From JAAFHN01 sp031421855 (GTDB taxonomy: Bacteria; Pseudomonadota; Gammaproteobacteria; Burkholderiales; Burkholderiaceae_C), in NCBI GenBank assembly GCA_031421855.1, contig JANOPN010000152.1:1-43671 (forward strand): DNA of 43,671 nucleotides, read 5' to 3'. The position numbers and the translations under genes are program-made. Numbering within the stretch: the stretch's first letter is position 1; every line of letters starts with the position of its first letter. The notes under the pieces were generated by a model that saw only the letters and a program-made list of their open reading frames with translations, did no database searches and was not told where the DNA came from. This document shows, piece by piece, positions 30,433 to 42,400 of this stretch.

Positions 30433-33400
30433 TCAGCTTGGACAGGTATCTGTCACGACGATGTCGCCTTCCTTTTTGCGCTTTTTGGCGTCTTCGTCAT
30501 CTTTGGCTGAGGTTGTCGGCTTGGTGCCAGCGTCTTTGATGATTTGCGCAAATTGCTGGCTGGCCTGTGGGCTGGTGATTTGCTGCAACAAAATCGCCAA
30601 GAACTCAGGACCTTGCAAAATGCCGGTCTGCGTCGCACTGCTGGACAACGGTGAAGACGTCAATTGCACGCAATTGATACAGCCCGGTGCGACAACTTTG
30701 CCGAAGTACGACACGATGACCGCGTCCGCGTTACCGCCGGAGCCCGCAGCGAGAACAACCGATGGGCTGTTGATGGTGACGTTCCCCTCGGACGCAATGG
30801 CCGCGTAGGCGCCCGCACCAGACCCGCCGGTTAACGTCACCCGTGGGGCCGTGATTTCAAGCGCTTGACCCGCTAACGGATCAACTTTGGCATAGGCGTT
30901 AGCCCCGCTGCCAGCCGTTACCAGCAAGGCACCACCCGCTGTGATGGTTGATGGCCCGTCGCTGGTCAAAGCTGCGTGCGCACCCGAACCTGACCCGCCA
31001 TTGATGACGATATCACCAGCCGCAGTCACCTTGATCTGGTTGAACGCATTGACATCAACACTGCCACTACCAGCCTGCAACACCACACGGGCACCTTGCA
31101 AACTAACGTTACCAGCGTCAATCAACACAGCCGAAGTTTGCGAGATCAAGCTCAAGTCGCCGCTGCCGCTGGCCAGTGACGCGGTTGATGCCCGAAGCCG
31201 CGCGTCGGCCATCGTCAACCCAGCACTGGTCACCGAGAACGCACCGGTCGCGCGGTTATCGCCTGTGAGGGTGAGCGCGCGATTGGATGTTGCATTCACA
31301 TCGCCCGCTGTCGCGATCAGTTGAACCCGGCCCACACCACTGAGGTTGAACGACTGTGACGCTGCCCCGACGCTTGAACCCTGTAGTTTGGCGTTGGCTG
31401 CCGTGAGCGAAGAGTCACTTTGCTGGGTGAGCGCACCTGAGCTTTGTACCGAGACGGTCGATGCACTAACGCTGCTCATGGCAAGGCCGGAGTTTGTCGC
31501 ATCAATCGACACGGCTCTTGTCGCACTGACTGCGCCGTCGATTGCCGCATTGGCTGCGTTGGTGCGGTAGGTGATGTTGTCGTACGCGCCACCCGCGTTA
31601 GAAAAGCTGACCGTGCTGATGCTGTTGCCGCCGTCAAGCAAGACGACTCCGGCAGGCGCCAGTGCCACCACTGACAGGCGAGGCGTGGCAAGAGCCGCGC
31701 TTTGCGACAGTGAGCTGGCAAATGTCAACTCAGCGCTGTTGCTGGCAGCACCGGCCACGACCAAGGTCGCATTTGAGGTGCGGGCGCTGATATCCGCGAC
31801 GTTGAACACCAGCGAGCCGAAACGGTTACCCGAATGGCTCAAATTCACGCGTTGCCCAATCGCGTTCACGACAACAGAAGGGGCTAGCAAGGCGCCTGAC
31901 TGCGTGATAGCGCCTGCTGACGTGAGCGTGACCGAGCCGCCTTGCCCTTGAACCGCGAGCGCGCCGCCAGAGTTCAGACTGGCTGCGCCGATCGCGTTGA
32001 CGGTAACCGCCCCGCCATATGCGGACGCAAGACTTAAGCTGATGTCGTTGGCAGTGAAGTTGGATACTCCCGCAATCGCAATCGACGCGCCTTGGTTGAT
32101 GCGCGCCGAGGCATTGATCGTCAGCGGGCCACCGACGCTGAGGCTACCCAAACTCACATCACGGGCTGTCAAGTTGAGACTGGTTGCGCTGCCTTGCACG
32201 GTTATCAATCCGGCACTTGCGAGCGTTGTCGCGCCCACGTTGATCAGCGACACCGGGCCACCCATTTGATTGCCTGCATTGCCCAAACCGAAACCGCCAG
32301 CGCCACTCAAACGCAAGCCACCGGCTGCTGCGATAGCGGCACTTTGGGTAACAGGGCCTCCCGCTGTTAAACGCAGTTCTCCGCCAGCCGTGAGACCTGT
32401 CAACGACTGAGACGCAACTCCCACGCTTCCGATGGAAAGCGCATTGCGATCTCGAAGCGAAAGTGCGCCAGCCGAAGTCGCAGCCACGATACCAAAATCG
32501 TTCTCGGCCGAGTCAAGCAGCACCGAAGAAGCCGCAACTGCGAAGTTTGCGGCCGTGATGGCACCTGCACTCGACTGCGATACGACGCCGCCGCTACCGA
32601 TGAGGAGCGCGCCCGTGCCGCGATCAACAGCGCCAGAAATGGTGACATCGCCACCCGAGGCATTACCCACAGACAAGACGCCAGTTTGCAAACGGGACAA
32701 TTCGCTCGAATCCAGCGACAGCGCCCCTGCCTGCGACGCACCGAGCGATATGGCGCGTCCAGCAGTTTGGGAGCGAACCCGCACGATGGCAGCCGTCAAA
32801 GTTGACGCGACCTCGATGTCGTCTGCGACGAGGTCGAGCCCGCCCGATACGTTCATCAGCCCCAAACGCATTGCGCCGTTTTGCTGCGTGAGGTTGGCAG
32901 TGCCAAAATTCGCAACACCGCCAAGCTGCGAGTAGCCTTGGCTAACCATCGCCGATGTTGAGCGCAGGCTACCGCCAGTTTGCGTCAGGTTGTTGACCTG
33001 AATCGAGCCAATCGTTTGGTCACCGCCGGCGATCCCTAAGCTCCCCAACCCTGACACGGATCCAAAACTGTACGTGCCACCCGCGAAGTTGACCCCGCCG
33101 TTGTTGAGCACGATCAAGCCGCTGCCACCACCCAGTCCTGCGGCCCAAGCGACCGAGCCGCCGCCGTTCACCGACAGCGTGCCATCGATGCGCGTGGCGG
33201 TTTGGCCACTGACATTCAGCACTTGTCCATTGACGTTCAATCGGTCATTGCTGCCCAACACCACACCGCCAGCGAACGCGGGTCCGCTGCTGATGTCGAC
33301 GCTGAATGCCCCGCCTTTGTCGATGCTGGCGGTCTCCGCGGCCATGGGCACGTGGCCAGAGTCCCAGTTCAGCGGGTTAAACCAATTGTTGTCGCCGGCA

Positions 33401-36400
33401 ACGCCCGTCCAGCCACTCTCTTGGGCCAAAGCGGATAGCTGGAAGCTGGAGCCGACGGCCTTGCCAGAAAAACTGCGCCCCGGGCTGATGGTCTCGAAGT
33501 TGCCTTGAACTGCACCACCAGCCGAGATGACACTGAACACGTTGCCAGCCACATAGTTAGCACCGGCAACATCGCTGAGCTGAAGTCGCCCACCCACACT
33601 GGCTGGGCCACTGACCGTGATGCGGTCGTGACTCGATGTGTTTTGAAGCTCAATGGCCAACACCGCAGAGCCACCCAAGACGAGGTTGCCGTTGACGGCA
33701 ATTTCGCCGATCGCGCTTGCGCCACCCGGACTCAACGTGCCCTGAACGCTCACGCCAACCGCGCCGCCATCTAAGGTACTCGCCCCTGAGTTGCTGAGAA
33801 TCGCACCCGACCCAAGCGAGAGCCCTGACGCACCACCAAATCGCGCACCGCTTGCCAAAGTCGTTTGCCCACCTGCAAGATTGACCCCGCCGTTGAACTG
33901 GGCGCCGCTGCCGCGCACATCCACTTGCCCCGCACTGACCAAGCTCAGGTTCGACACAACACCCTGGAACTGGATTGAGCCGCTGTTGTTGATTTCTCCA
34001 TTGCCGCCAATGGTCCCAGACATTAATAGGGCTGCATTGTTTGCGATGCGTTGGCTGCGGTTGATCGCACCGCCGCTGATCTGGTTACCGGTAGCACCGT
34101 TGATGCGTGTTGCGCCCGAGCCGCTTTGATCACCGCCGCTGACTTGATAGGCACCTGATACCCGAACATCCGCCGAGCCACCCAGCACGCCGCCGCGTTG
34201 GTCAAACGTGTTAAGGTCGATTCCGGCTGCGTTGTTGGCGTTGAACGAGCCTGCTGTCAAGACCGCGCTCACGTTGCCGCCGATTGAACTCGCACCATTG
34301 ATGTCCAGCACACCGCCCGACACCACAATCGTGCCACCCGCCGACGTGACGCTTGCCGAGTTGAGGCTGTAGGCGCCGCCGCTGATGTCCAAAACGCCAC
34401 TGCCGATGCTCACCACGCCCGAGTTGGCAGAGCCACCACCGGCAAGGCGAGTGGCACCGGTCACGGTGAGCACGCCAGTGGTGTTCAGCGCCGATGAAAT
34501 GACTGCGCCGTCGTTCAGGCGGACTTGCCCACCGCTGGTGATCGCCGCACCAGTCACTGCACCCGAGACGGTCAGGTTGTTGATGTTAGCCGCCGCGCCA
34601 ATAGCAAACGTGCTTCCGCTTTCAACGCTGAGCACGTCGCCTCCAACAACCGTCAAACTGCCCACAGCGGCATTTGCCGAAACTGACACGACAGGGTTCG
34701 CGCTTGTTCGATCAATGACAGCCACCGAGCTAGAAACCGGAGCACCTCGAGTCCAGTTCGCCGCTGTCGCCCAACTGCCATTGGCGTCGGTATTCCAGCT
34801 TGTGGTGACACCCGTCGGTGAGATTTGAAGCGCGTTGCCCGATGTGAGTGTGGACGAGAAGCCTCGCACGTCGCTGATGCCACTCACAATAACAGGGGAC
34901 GAACCGCTTAAGGTTCCAGCCGAGAACAAACTGTAAACGCTGTCAGTCTTGACTCGATTCGGCGCCAGCTCGCTCACGCTCAACGTCGCGCCAGCCTCAA
35001 CCGTTAGCAGCCCACTGACGGTCACTTGGTCAGAACTGCCTAAATCAATGACGGTACTGCTCGCGCCGGCCAATTGCAAATTACCCCGCACAGAAAGCGT
35101 TCCAATCACGCCCGAGCCGCCCGGAGATAAAACACCCTCATTGATCAACGTACCGCCATTGAGATCGATGCTACCCGTACCCTGCACGGTGCCGCGCTGG
35201 ATCCAAGTTGGCGTGCTCACGCGCGCGACTCCATCAATCGTCACCAGCCCGGAGGTCGTCAAGCCGCCTCCGATGCTCAAGCTGCCACTCGAACTCAGAT
35301 TCAGCGCCCCGCTAAGCGCCAACGCACCCGAACTGCGAAGGCTGCCACTTTGCAGCACGACACCTCCTGCAAACGAAGCGCCGCTTGGCGCATTCAGTTC
35401 GCCACCGTTGATCAAGACGGTGCCATTCAACTGCGTGACTTTGCTGCCGTCGATGTCTAGCGCGCCACCGTTCAGCGCCAAGGTATTGGCCGAACCCAAG
35501 ATCACGCCGCCGGCGACCTGGCCGGGAAGGCTTACCGTGACAGTCAAAGGCGAAGCTCGGTTGATGACAACTTGCTGTGCCGCCGTTGGCGTGGCGCCCG
35601 CGCTCCAGTTGCTGCTCGCTTCCCAGCTGCCCGAACCCAGGTTCGTCCAGACATTGTCACCCCCTTGCGCAGTCAATCGAAGTCCAAATCCGGGCGTCGT
35701 CACTTGACTGACGTTGAAGCCACCCACAGTTGGGGCAGCACCACTCAACGCGACCCCGCCGCGAATGACGTCAAAGCTTGCTCCCGGCGCATAGGTCGCG
35801 AACAGATCGGTGCGATCGATGACCGTCGTTGTACCCGTCGCAACCGCTCCCGAGACGCCCAGCACGTCGTGTGTGCTGATGTTGGTCAGCTCCACTTTCA
35901 CGGTGCCCTGGGTCAGGTTGAGGTTGCCAGAGATCAACAGCGCACCGATGGCACCCGCGCCGCCCGGCGAAATCACGCCTTCGTTGACGAGCGTTCCACC
36001 ATTCAAATTGATGGACCCTGTGCCTTGAAGTGTGCCGCGCTGCGTCCATGTCGGCGCATCGATGGTTGAGCCGCCACTCGTGTTGACCAACCCCGTGGTC
36101 GTCACCCCCCCCGTGGCAGCGAGGGTGCCCGATCCAGTCAAGCTCAATTGCCCAGCGAGCGACAAGGCGCCCAAGCTTCGCAAGCTACCGCTTTGCAGCG
36201 CAACCGCGCCGTTGACGCTCGCGTTACTCGGCAAATTGATTTGCCCACCGTTGATTAAGACCGATCCGTCCAACTGCGTGACTTTGCTGCCATCGATGGT
36301 CAATGCACCTCCACTGAGCGCCAAGGTATTGGCGGTTCCGAGAATCACACCGCCCGCAACCTGTCCGGGGCTATTGACCGACACGGTCAGGGCTGCCGGC

Positions 36401-39400
36401 TGGTTAATGATGACTTGCTGTGCCGCGGTCGGCGTCGCGCCCGCACTCCAGTTGCCGCTGCTCTCCCAACTGCCTGAGCCTAGATTGGTCCAGACGTTGT
36501 CACCGCCTTGCGCAGTCAGGCGAAGTCCAGATCCTGGTGTTGCGACAAAACCAACAATAAACCCAGCAACAGTTGGAGCCGTGCCGACTAACGCTATGGA
36601 ACTTCGCAAAACATCAAAAGTTGCGCCGGGTGCGTAGGTCGCAAACAAGTCTGTGCGGTCAATGACGGTTGCCAAGCCAACAGAAATTGCGTCCGCTGTC
36701 ACGACATCGTGATTCGTGACGCCGGACAACTTGATTTTGATCGTGCCAGCGGTCAAGTCGGCACTCCCTGAAAAGTTGATGCTGCCGATGCTCGTCGAAC
36801 TTCCAGGCGCTAGTGTTCCGGTCGAGGCGTTGGTAAACGCAGCAGTCTGGATCGATCCGTTTCCGCGAATCGTGCCTTCGTTCACCATCGACACCGGTCG
36901 GGCGAATATGGCATTTGCGCCGAGATCAACCACACCTTGCTGCACCAGTGGCACCGAGTGAACCGACATGAACGCATCGGAGCCAACTGAAATCGTGCCG
37001 CCTAAGTTGCTCAGAGTCCCAACTCCGAACAAATCTAGCTGATTTCCCGTCCCAATGACCCAACTACCGCCCAAGCCGTTGATCACATTCGATCCAGAAG
37101 CAACAGTCAGCAAGGAGGTGGCCACAGTGAAGTTGACCTGCCCGTTGTTGATCCACTTCGAGTTATTTGAAAAAACGACTGGTTGCGCATCTCCCGTAAA
37201 TGAGACGACCGACCCACTCGGCGTGAAGAGGGTTCCGCCACCGTCGAAGCCCGCATTGGTCAACATCAAGCTGCTGCCGACCGTCAAGTTTTGGGTGCCT
37301 GAGATGCTCGCACCGTCCAGCATCAGCGCAGGCCCGCCGCTACTCAGACTGAGATGCGTACTCAAAACCAAACCAGCGTTGTCGAGGCGAATCAGCCCGG
37401 TGCCAGTGGCATTGAAGCCGGTCGCAAGTGTCCGACTGGCGTTTCGCAGACTTAGCGTACTGCCGCTTGCGACTTGCCACAGCCCCGAGTCGACACCCGA
37501 TGTGTTCAACGTCGCCCCCGCCACACCTGACACCGCAATCGTGCCCGTGTTGTGAATGGTTGAAGCCCAAGTCGAAGCCAATGCAGCACTGGGTAAAAAT
37601 TCAAGCAAGCCAGCGTTGTTCAGAGACAGTTCGCCGCCGACACTGAAGCTGCTGCCCGGTGTGACGCGAATGGTGCCACTGTTGGTCCAATTGCCGCCAC
37701 CGTCGAGCTTAGCCGCGCCACCCAAGGTCACTGTTCCGAGCGTCGTCAAACCACCGCTCGTTGCAATCGTGCCGCCATCGACGGAAGCCGCGCCCGCCAG
37801 CGTGAGCGACGATTGAGCAATGAGTCGCCCCCCAGTCGCCAATGCCACCGCCCCGCCAAGCGTAGCATTCGCTTGCAAGTTCAATGTGCCTTGAATTTGC
37901 AAACTGCCCGCAATTGCAGTGGTCTTTGACCCGTCAATGGTCAACCCGCCGCCGGAGGCAACACTGAGGGTGTTGTTGGTACCCAGCACCACACCGCCCG
38001 CGACGTTACCTAGCGAGTTAACAGTCACGGTCAATGGATCTGGTCGATCAATATAGACCTGCTGCGCTGCTGTGGGCAAGCCCAGACTCCAATTGCTTCC
38101 GACAGACCAATTGCCAGATGTGTAGACCGTGCCGCTTTGCAAATTCCAATAGTTGTCACCCGCAACGGCGGTCAATCGCAAACGATTCGGGCCAGTCAAC
38201 CAAGCCGTAGCGAAACCTGGCACCACCGGTGTTGCGGTTTGAACCAGCCCACCGCTTGCCTGCAAGACATCAAAGTTGGCGCCAGGGCTGTACGTCGCCA
38301 ACAAATCGGTTCGGTCGACCGTTAAACACCCACAAGAAGTCACCGTACCCGTCACTCGCAGCACATCATGGCTGGATGGTGTCGACAACTCAAAATTGAG
38401 GGTACCCATGTCCAACACCGCGTCACCCTGAACGGTCAAAGTGCCGATGGCGCCAACTCCGCCAGGACTCAAGACACCGGTCGCGCCTAGATCAAGGGTT
38501 CCGACGCCGCCATTGATTGCCAAGGTCCCAAGACCTTGGAGCGTGCCTCCCAATGAGAATGCCGTGTTGCCAAGGTTGAGTCGAGCGCCCAAAGCTGTAT
38601 TGATGGTTCCGCTGCCCATTGTCAGCGACCCAAAAGTGACGTTGTTACCCGCAATTTTCAGCATGCCAGAATTCGTGACGCTGCCGTTAAAGCTCAAGGA
38701 TCCGCCCAACGGGCTGAAGTCGATGAAGCCACCATTGTTTTGCAGCGTTGAGCCGGCGAGGCCGAATATGCCGCCCGACGCGGACGTGATGCTCAGGGTC
38801 GCCTCCACCTGGTTATCAAAGATGCCACTGCTGCCCAAAAACAGCGCCGAGTTGCCTATGCTGGCCGTCCCCAGATTGACAAGCCTTGACCCGTCAATCG
38901 ACCCGCCCGTGATGATGCCCGCCCCGACCGCACTGCCAATGGTCACGCCGCCGATGCCCGCGATGCTGCCACCAGTGAGCGTGAACTGATTGGTTGCGTA
39001 GAGAGGCGCTGGACTCACCCAGTTGCCTGACGAAATATTGAGCTTACTCACCGTCAATGCCGCGTTGTGCGACATCGTGGCACCGCCGTCAAGTAGCAGG
39101 CTACGAACACTTGATGCACCCACCACGCTCGCCTGGCTGACGAGGGTTGAACCCGTCGCGACACCGATGGTGCCACCCCAGTCCAGCTGACTAACCAAGC
39201 CCAGCGTGCGACTGCCGTTACCGGCAAAAACCAAGCCAGTCCCTGAAGCAACCACGTAGGTGCCCAAATCGGTCACCGGACTACCAACATTGGTCTCAAT
39301 CAGCAGCGCCTTGAGCCCTGGCACCTCGGTGTCATTGATGACCCGTCCGTTGTTGACAAAAGTGTCTGGCCGCAAAATGGACGCGGTTTGACCCAAAACA

Positions 39401-42400
39401 GACGGATCGTTGTAGGCGTTGACGATGACTCCGTTGTTGATCAACTTGCCATTGCCTTCAATCAACGAAACGCTGGTGCTTCGCAAGCTGAGCGTCGACG
39501 TGTTGGCAATCGTCAGCGTTGACATCGCGTTCAAGCGCAATCCAGCGACGCCGCCATTGAGGTAGTTGATGTTGCCTGCAGCCAACCAATTCAACCGGTT
39601 CGCAATGGCTGGGCCAGTGATGTTCACCACGCCGGTCGTGCTCAGCGGGGTCAGTGTGCCGACATCATTTGAAATGAGTCCGCCCCAACTCATCGTCCCA
39701 GCGACTGAAATAGAAGAGTCGCTCTGCACCGTCCCGAGCAAGCCGACATTGAGCCCGGCAAAGTTCTCGGCAGCAAGCAAAATCAATTTACCCGCACTCA
39801 CATTGATCGTCGATCCTGCATCGTGAGACGCGCCGCCGTTCGCAGTCAGGGTTGATCCACCTGACACCGTCAAGCTACCCGCATTGGCCAATGACATGTT
39901 CGGTCCGAAAACCAAACTTTGCGACGACCCGCCTTGCAACTCAAAACCAGCTCCAGCTGCGATCGAAAGCGTTGACGAACCAACACCCCAGTTCGAACTC
40001 ATCGACGTACGCGCTGTACCCGAAACCACGTTGATGGTGCCACCGCTGTTGTTGCGCAGCTCAGTGTTGAAGAACCCAACGCTTTGCCCTGGCTGTGCCG
40101 CTACGACCAAGCCGGCTTCGTTGATCACCGCGCCGGTTCCGTCACCGGCAACGCCGCCGACTTCCGTGCCCGAGGTGTCAAAGTACAAATTGCCCATGTT
40201 GCGCACACGGCCGCCGTTTTGCAACTGAAACAAAAAAGCATTGGTAGACGCACTGCCAATGCCGAGGGTCATACCCGGATGCGTGCACAGCTCGCGACCG
40301 TCCAAAACCGGCCCGTTGCCGCCGATGAAACTGTCGCTGTACAGCGACACCTTGCCGCTGCCCGAAATTGTGCCGCCGCTCCAATTCATGCCACCGCCCG
40401 ACTGAATCACAAGGTCCCCGGTGCCGTCAATTGATCCACTCGTGATGCTGAGACTGGTCACTTTCAGGTTGTTCGTCCCACCCGTAAGCGAAATTCGACC
40501 ACCTCCGAGGTCAAGCGTGCCTTCGATGGTCGAAGAGCCCGCCAGGGTCAGCGTACCGCCTGCGATCTTGAGCCCATCGTCGACGTTCCCCATTTGCAAG
40601 TTCAACGCGGTCGCGTTTCCAGACGTCAACGTCACCACATGACTTCCCGAGGGCGAAATCGTTGCCGACTCGCCCGCGCGAGGTGCATGTCCGCGGCTCC
40701 ATTTGCTGTCGTCAGTCCAATTCCCGTTGACACTGGTCGCCCAACTGTTGCTCACACTGGTAGTGAACACAGATAGCGTGGTGACCGAGGTGCTTGACTC
40801 GAAAGAGACACCCGCAATACTCGATCCAACGATCGGCGCTCCCGCCATACCCACCGGACTAGCCGTGCCCGCGACGATCAAGGTGAAGTTGTCGTCTGAG
40901 CCGACGAACGGGGTTGATTCCAAGACTTCAATGGCATTGCCAGGCTTGAAGTTGCCAGTGACGGTGATCTTGGAGCTGCTCACAGGATCCAGCAAAAACT
41001 TCAACTCTCCCGAGCTGTTCGATGCATCCAAGTTGCCGATGATCTTGACTTGACTGGTGACGCCGTCACCAATTGCCTCGATGACGCCAGCCGCACCATT
41101 CACAAGCGTCGAAGAGCCCACATTGATCGTGTACGTGCTGCCAGGGAAATCGCCACTTTGGCGAATGGTGCCGGTGTTAGTGAATCCGGCAGCACGGGAG
41201 AAGGTGACCCCGTTGTCGATGTTTAGCGCGCCTGCTTGCGTGAACTGATCCGTGGTGACGGCGTGGCTGTAACCCGCAAAGTAGACCCCGCCAGCGGTGT
41301 TGATCAGCGAGCTACCAGCGCCACCCGATATGGTCTTATCACCCCCGACAGACCATGTCAATATGCCGTCGTTGGTCAATGTGCTACTACCCAAAACCAG
41401 CGGTGTGGTGGTTCCATCAGTGATCACCACGGTCCCGGTATTGTGCAGATCACCCGCCAAAGTCAGCTGACTCGCCGCTTGAGCCAAGACGATTGATCCG
41501 CTGTTTTGCCAAGATCTGGCAACAGTTGCAGCACCCAAGATACTGACGCCAGCCGTTGTGTCGAGCGAGCCGCTACCAGCCAAGGTGCCTCCACCGATCA
41601 ACAAACCGCCCTGTGTTTCGATGTCGTCCACGCCGTCGATTCGAGCGTTGACGCCTTGCATTTGAAGGGAATTGGCAAAAATCACTTGCTTACTCGTGTT
41701 CAAACTCAGCGTACCACCAACCGCAAACTCACCGGTTAGTTGCGCGGACAAATTGTCATTGACCACCAAAGTGCCGGTCGGATAGATGCGGATGGCACCC
41801 ACACCGCCTATATCGGAACCGATGCCGAGCGTCCGTGACCCCGAAAAACTCAAGGTACTACCGAAGTTGCTGTTGTACAGCCCAGTGTCGGCTGCACCGG
41901 GGGAATTCACAGCAATCAACAACTCCGCACCGCCCGATACATCAACCGTGCCACGGTTTTGCAGCTGACCACTGCCAGTGACCAATAGCCCGGTGGCTCC
42001 CGTCTGCACACTGAGCACACCGGCATTGTCGAACTGAGCACCTAAACCAAGACTCAGGGTCGAGGAGCCACTTTGATGGACAAACGTCCCACCGGGTTGG
42101 TTTGTGAAAACGACATTGGGTGCCATGGTTAGCGCCGCGCCGCCATGCAATTCGACTTGGCCGTCGTTGCTCCAGTTTGACATCAAGTTGGCCGTCTTGA
42201 TCTCAGTCGTACTGCCAGCGCTGGTAGTGACGCCCCCATTCATAGACAGGGTTCCGCCGTTTAACAGAAACGTCGCCGACGACAAGACGTTCAGCGCGCC
42301 CGCGCCCGCCAAAGTGCCGCCGTTTTCGCTGATTCCCAATGTGCTGCCGCTGAGCACGTTGATGGACGAGCTACCCGTAAATAAACGGCCACCATCAATT

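Noticed and set aside
34949..35707. Long plus-strand frames antisense to the exoprotein (for example 34949-35707 and 42104-42859)
   Set aside because: They mirror the repetitive, biased codons of the minus-strand gene, are Pro/Leu/Ala-rich with no start signals, and match no domain.
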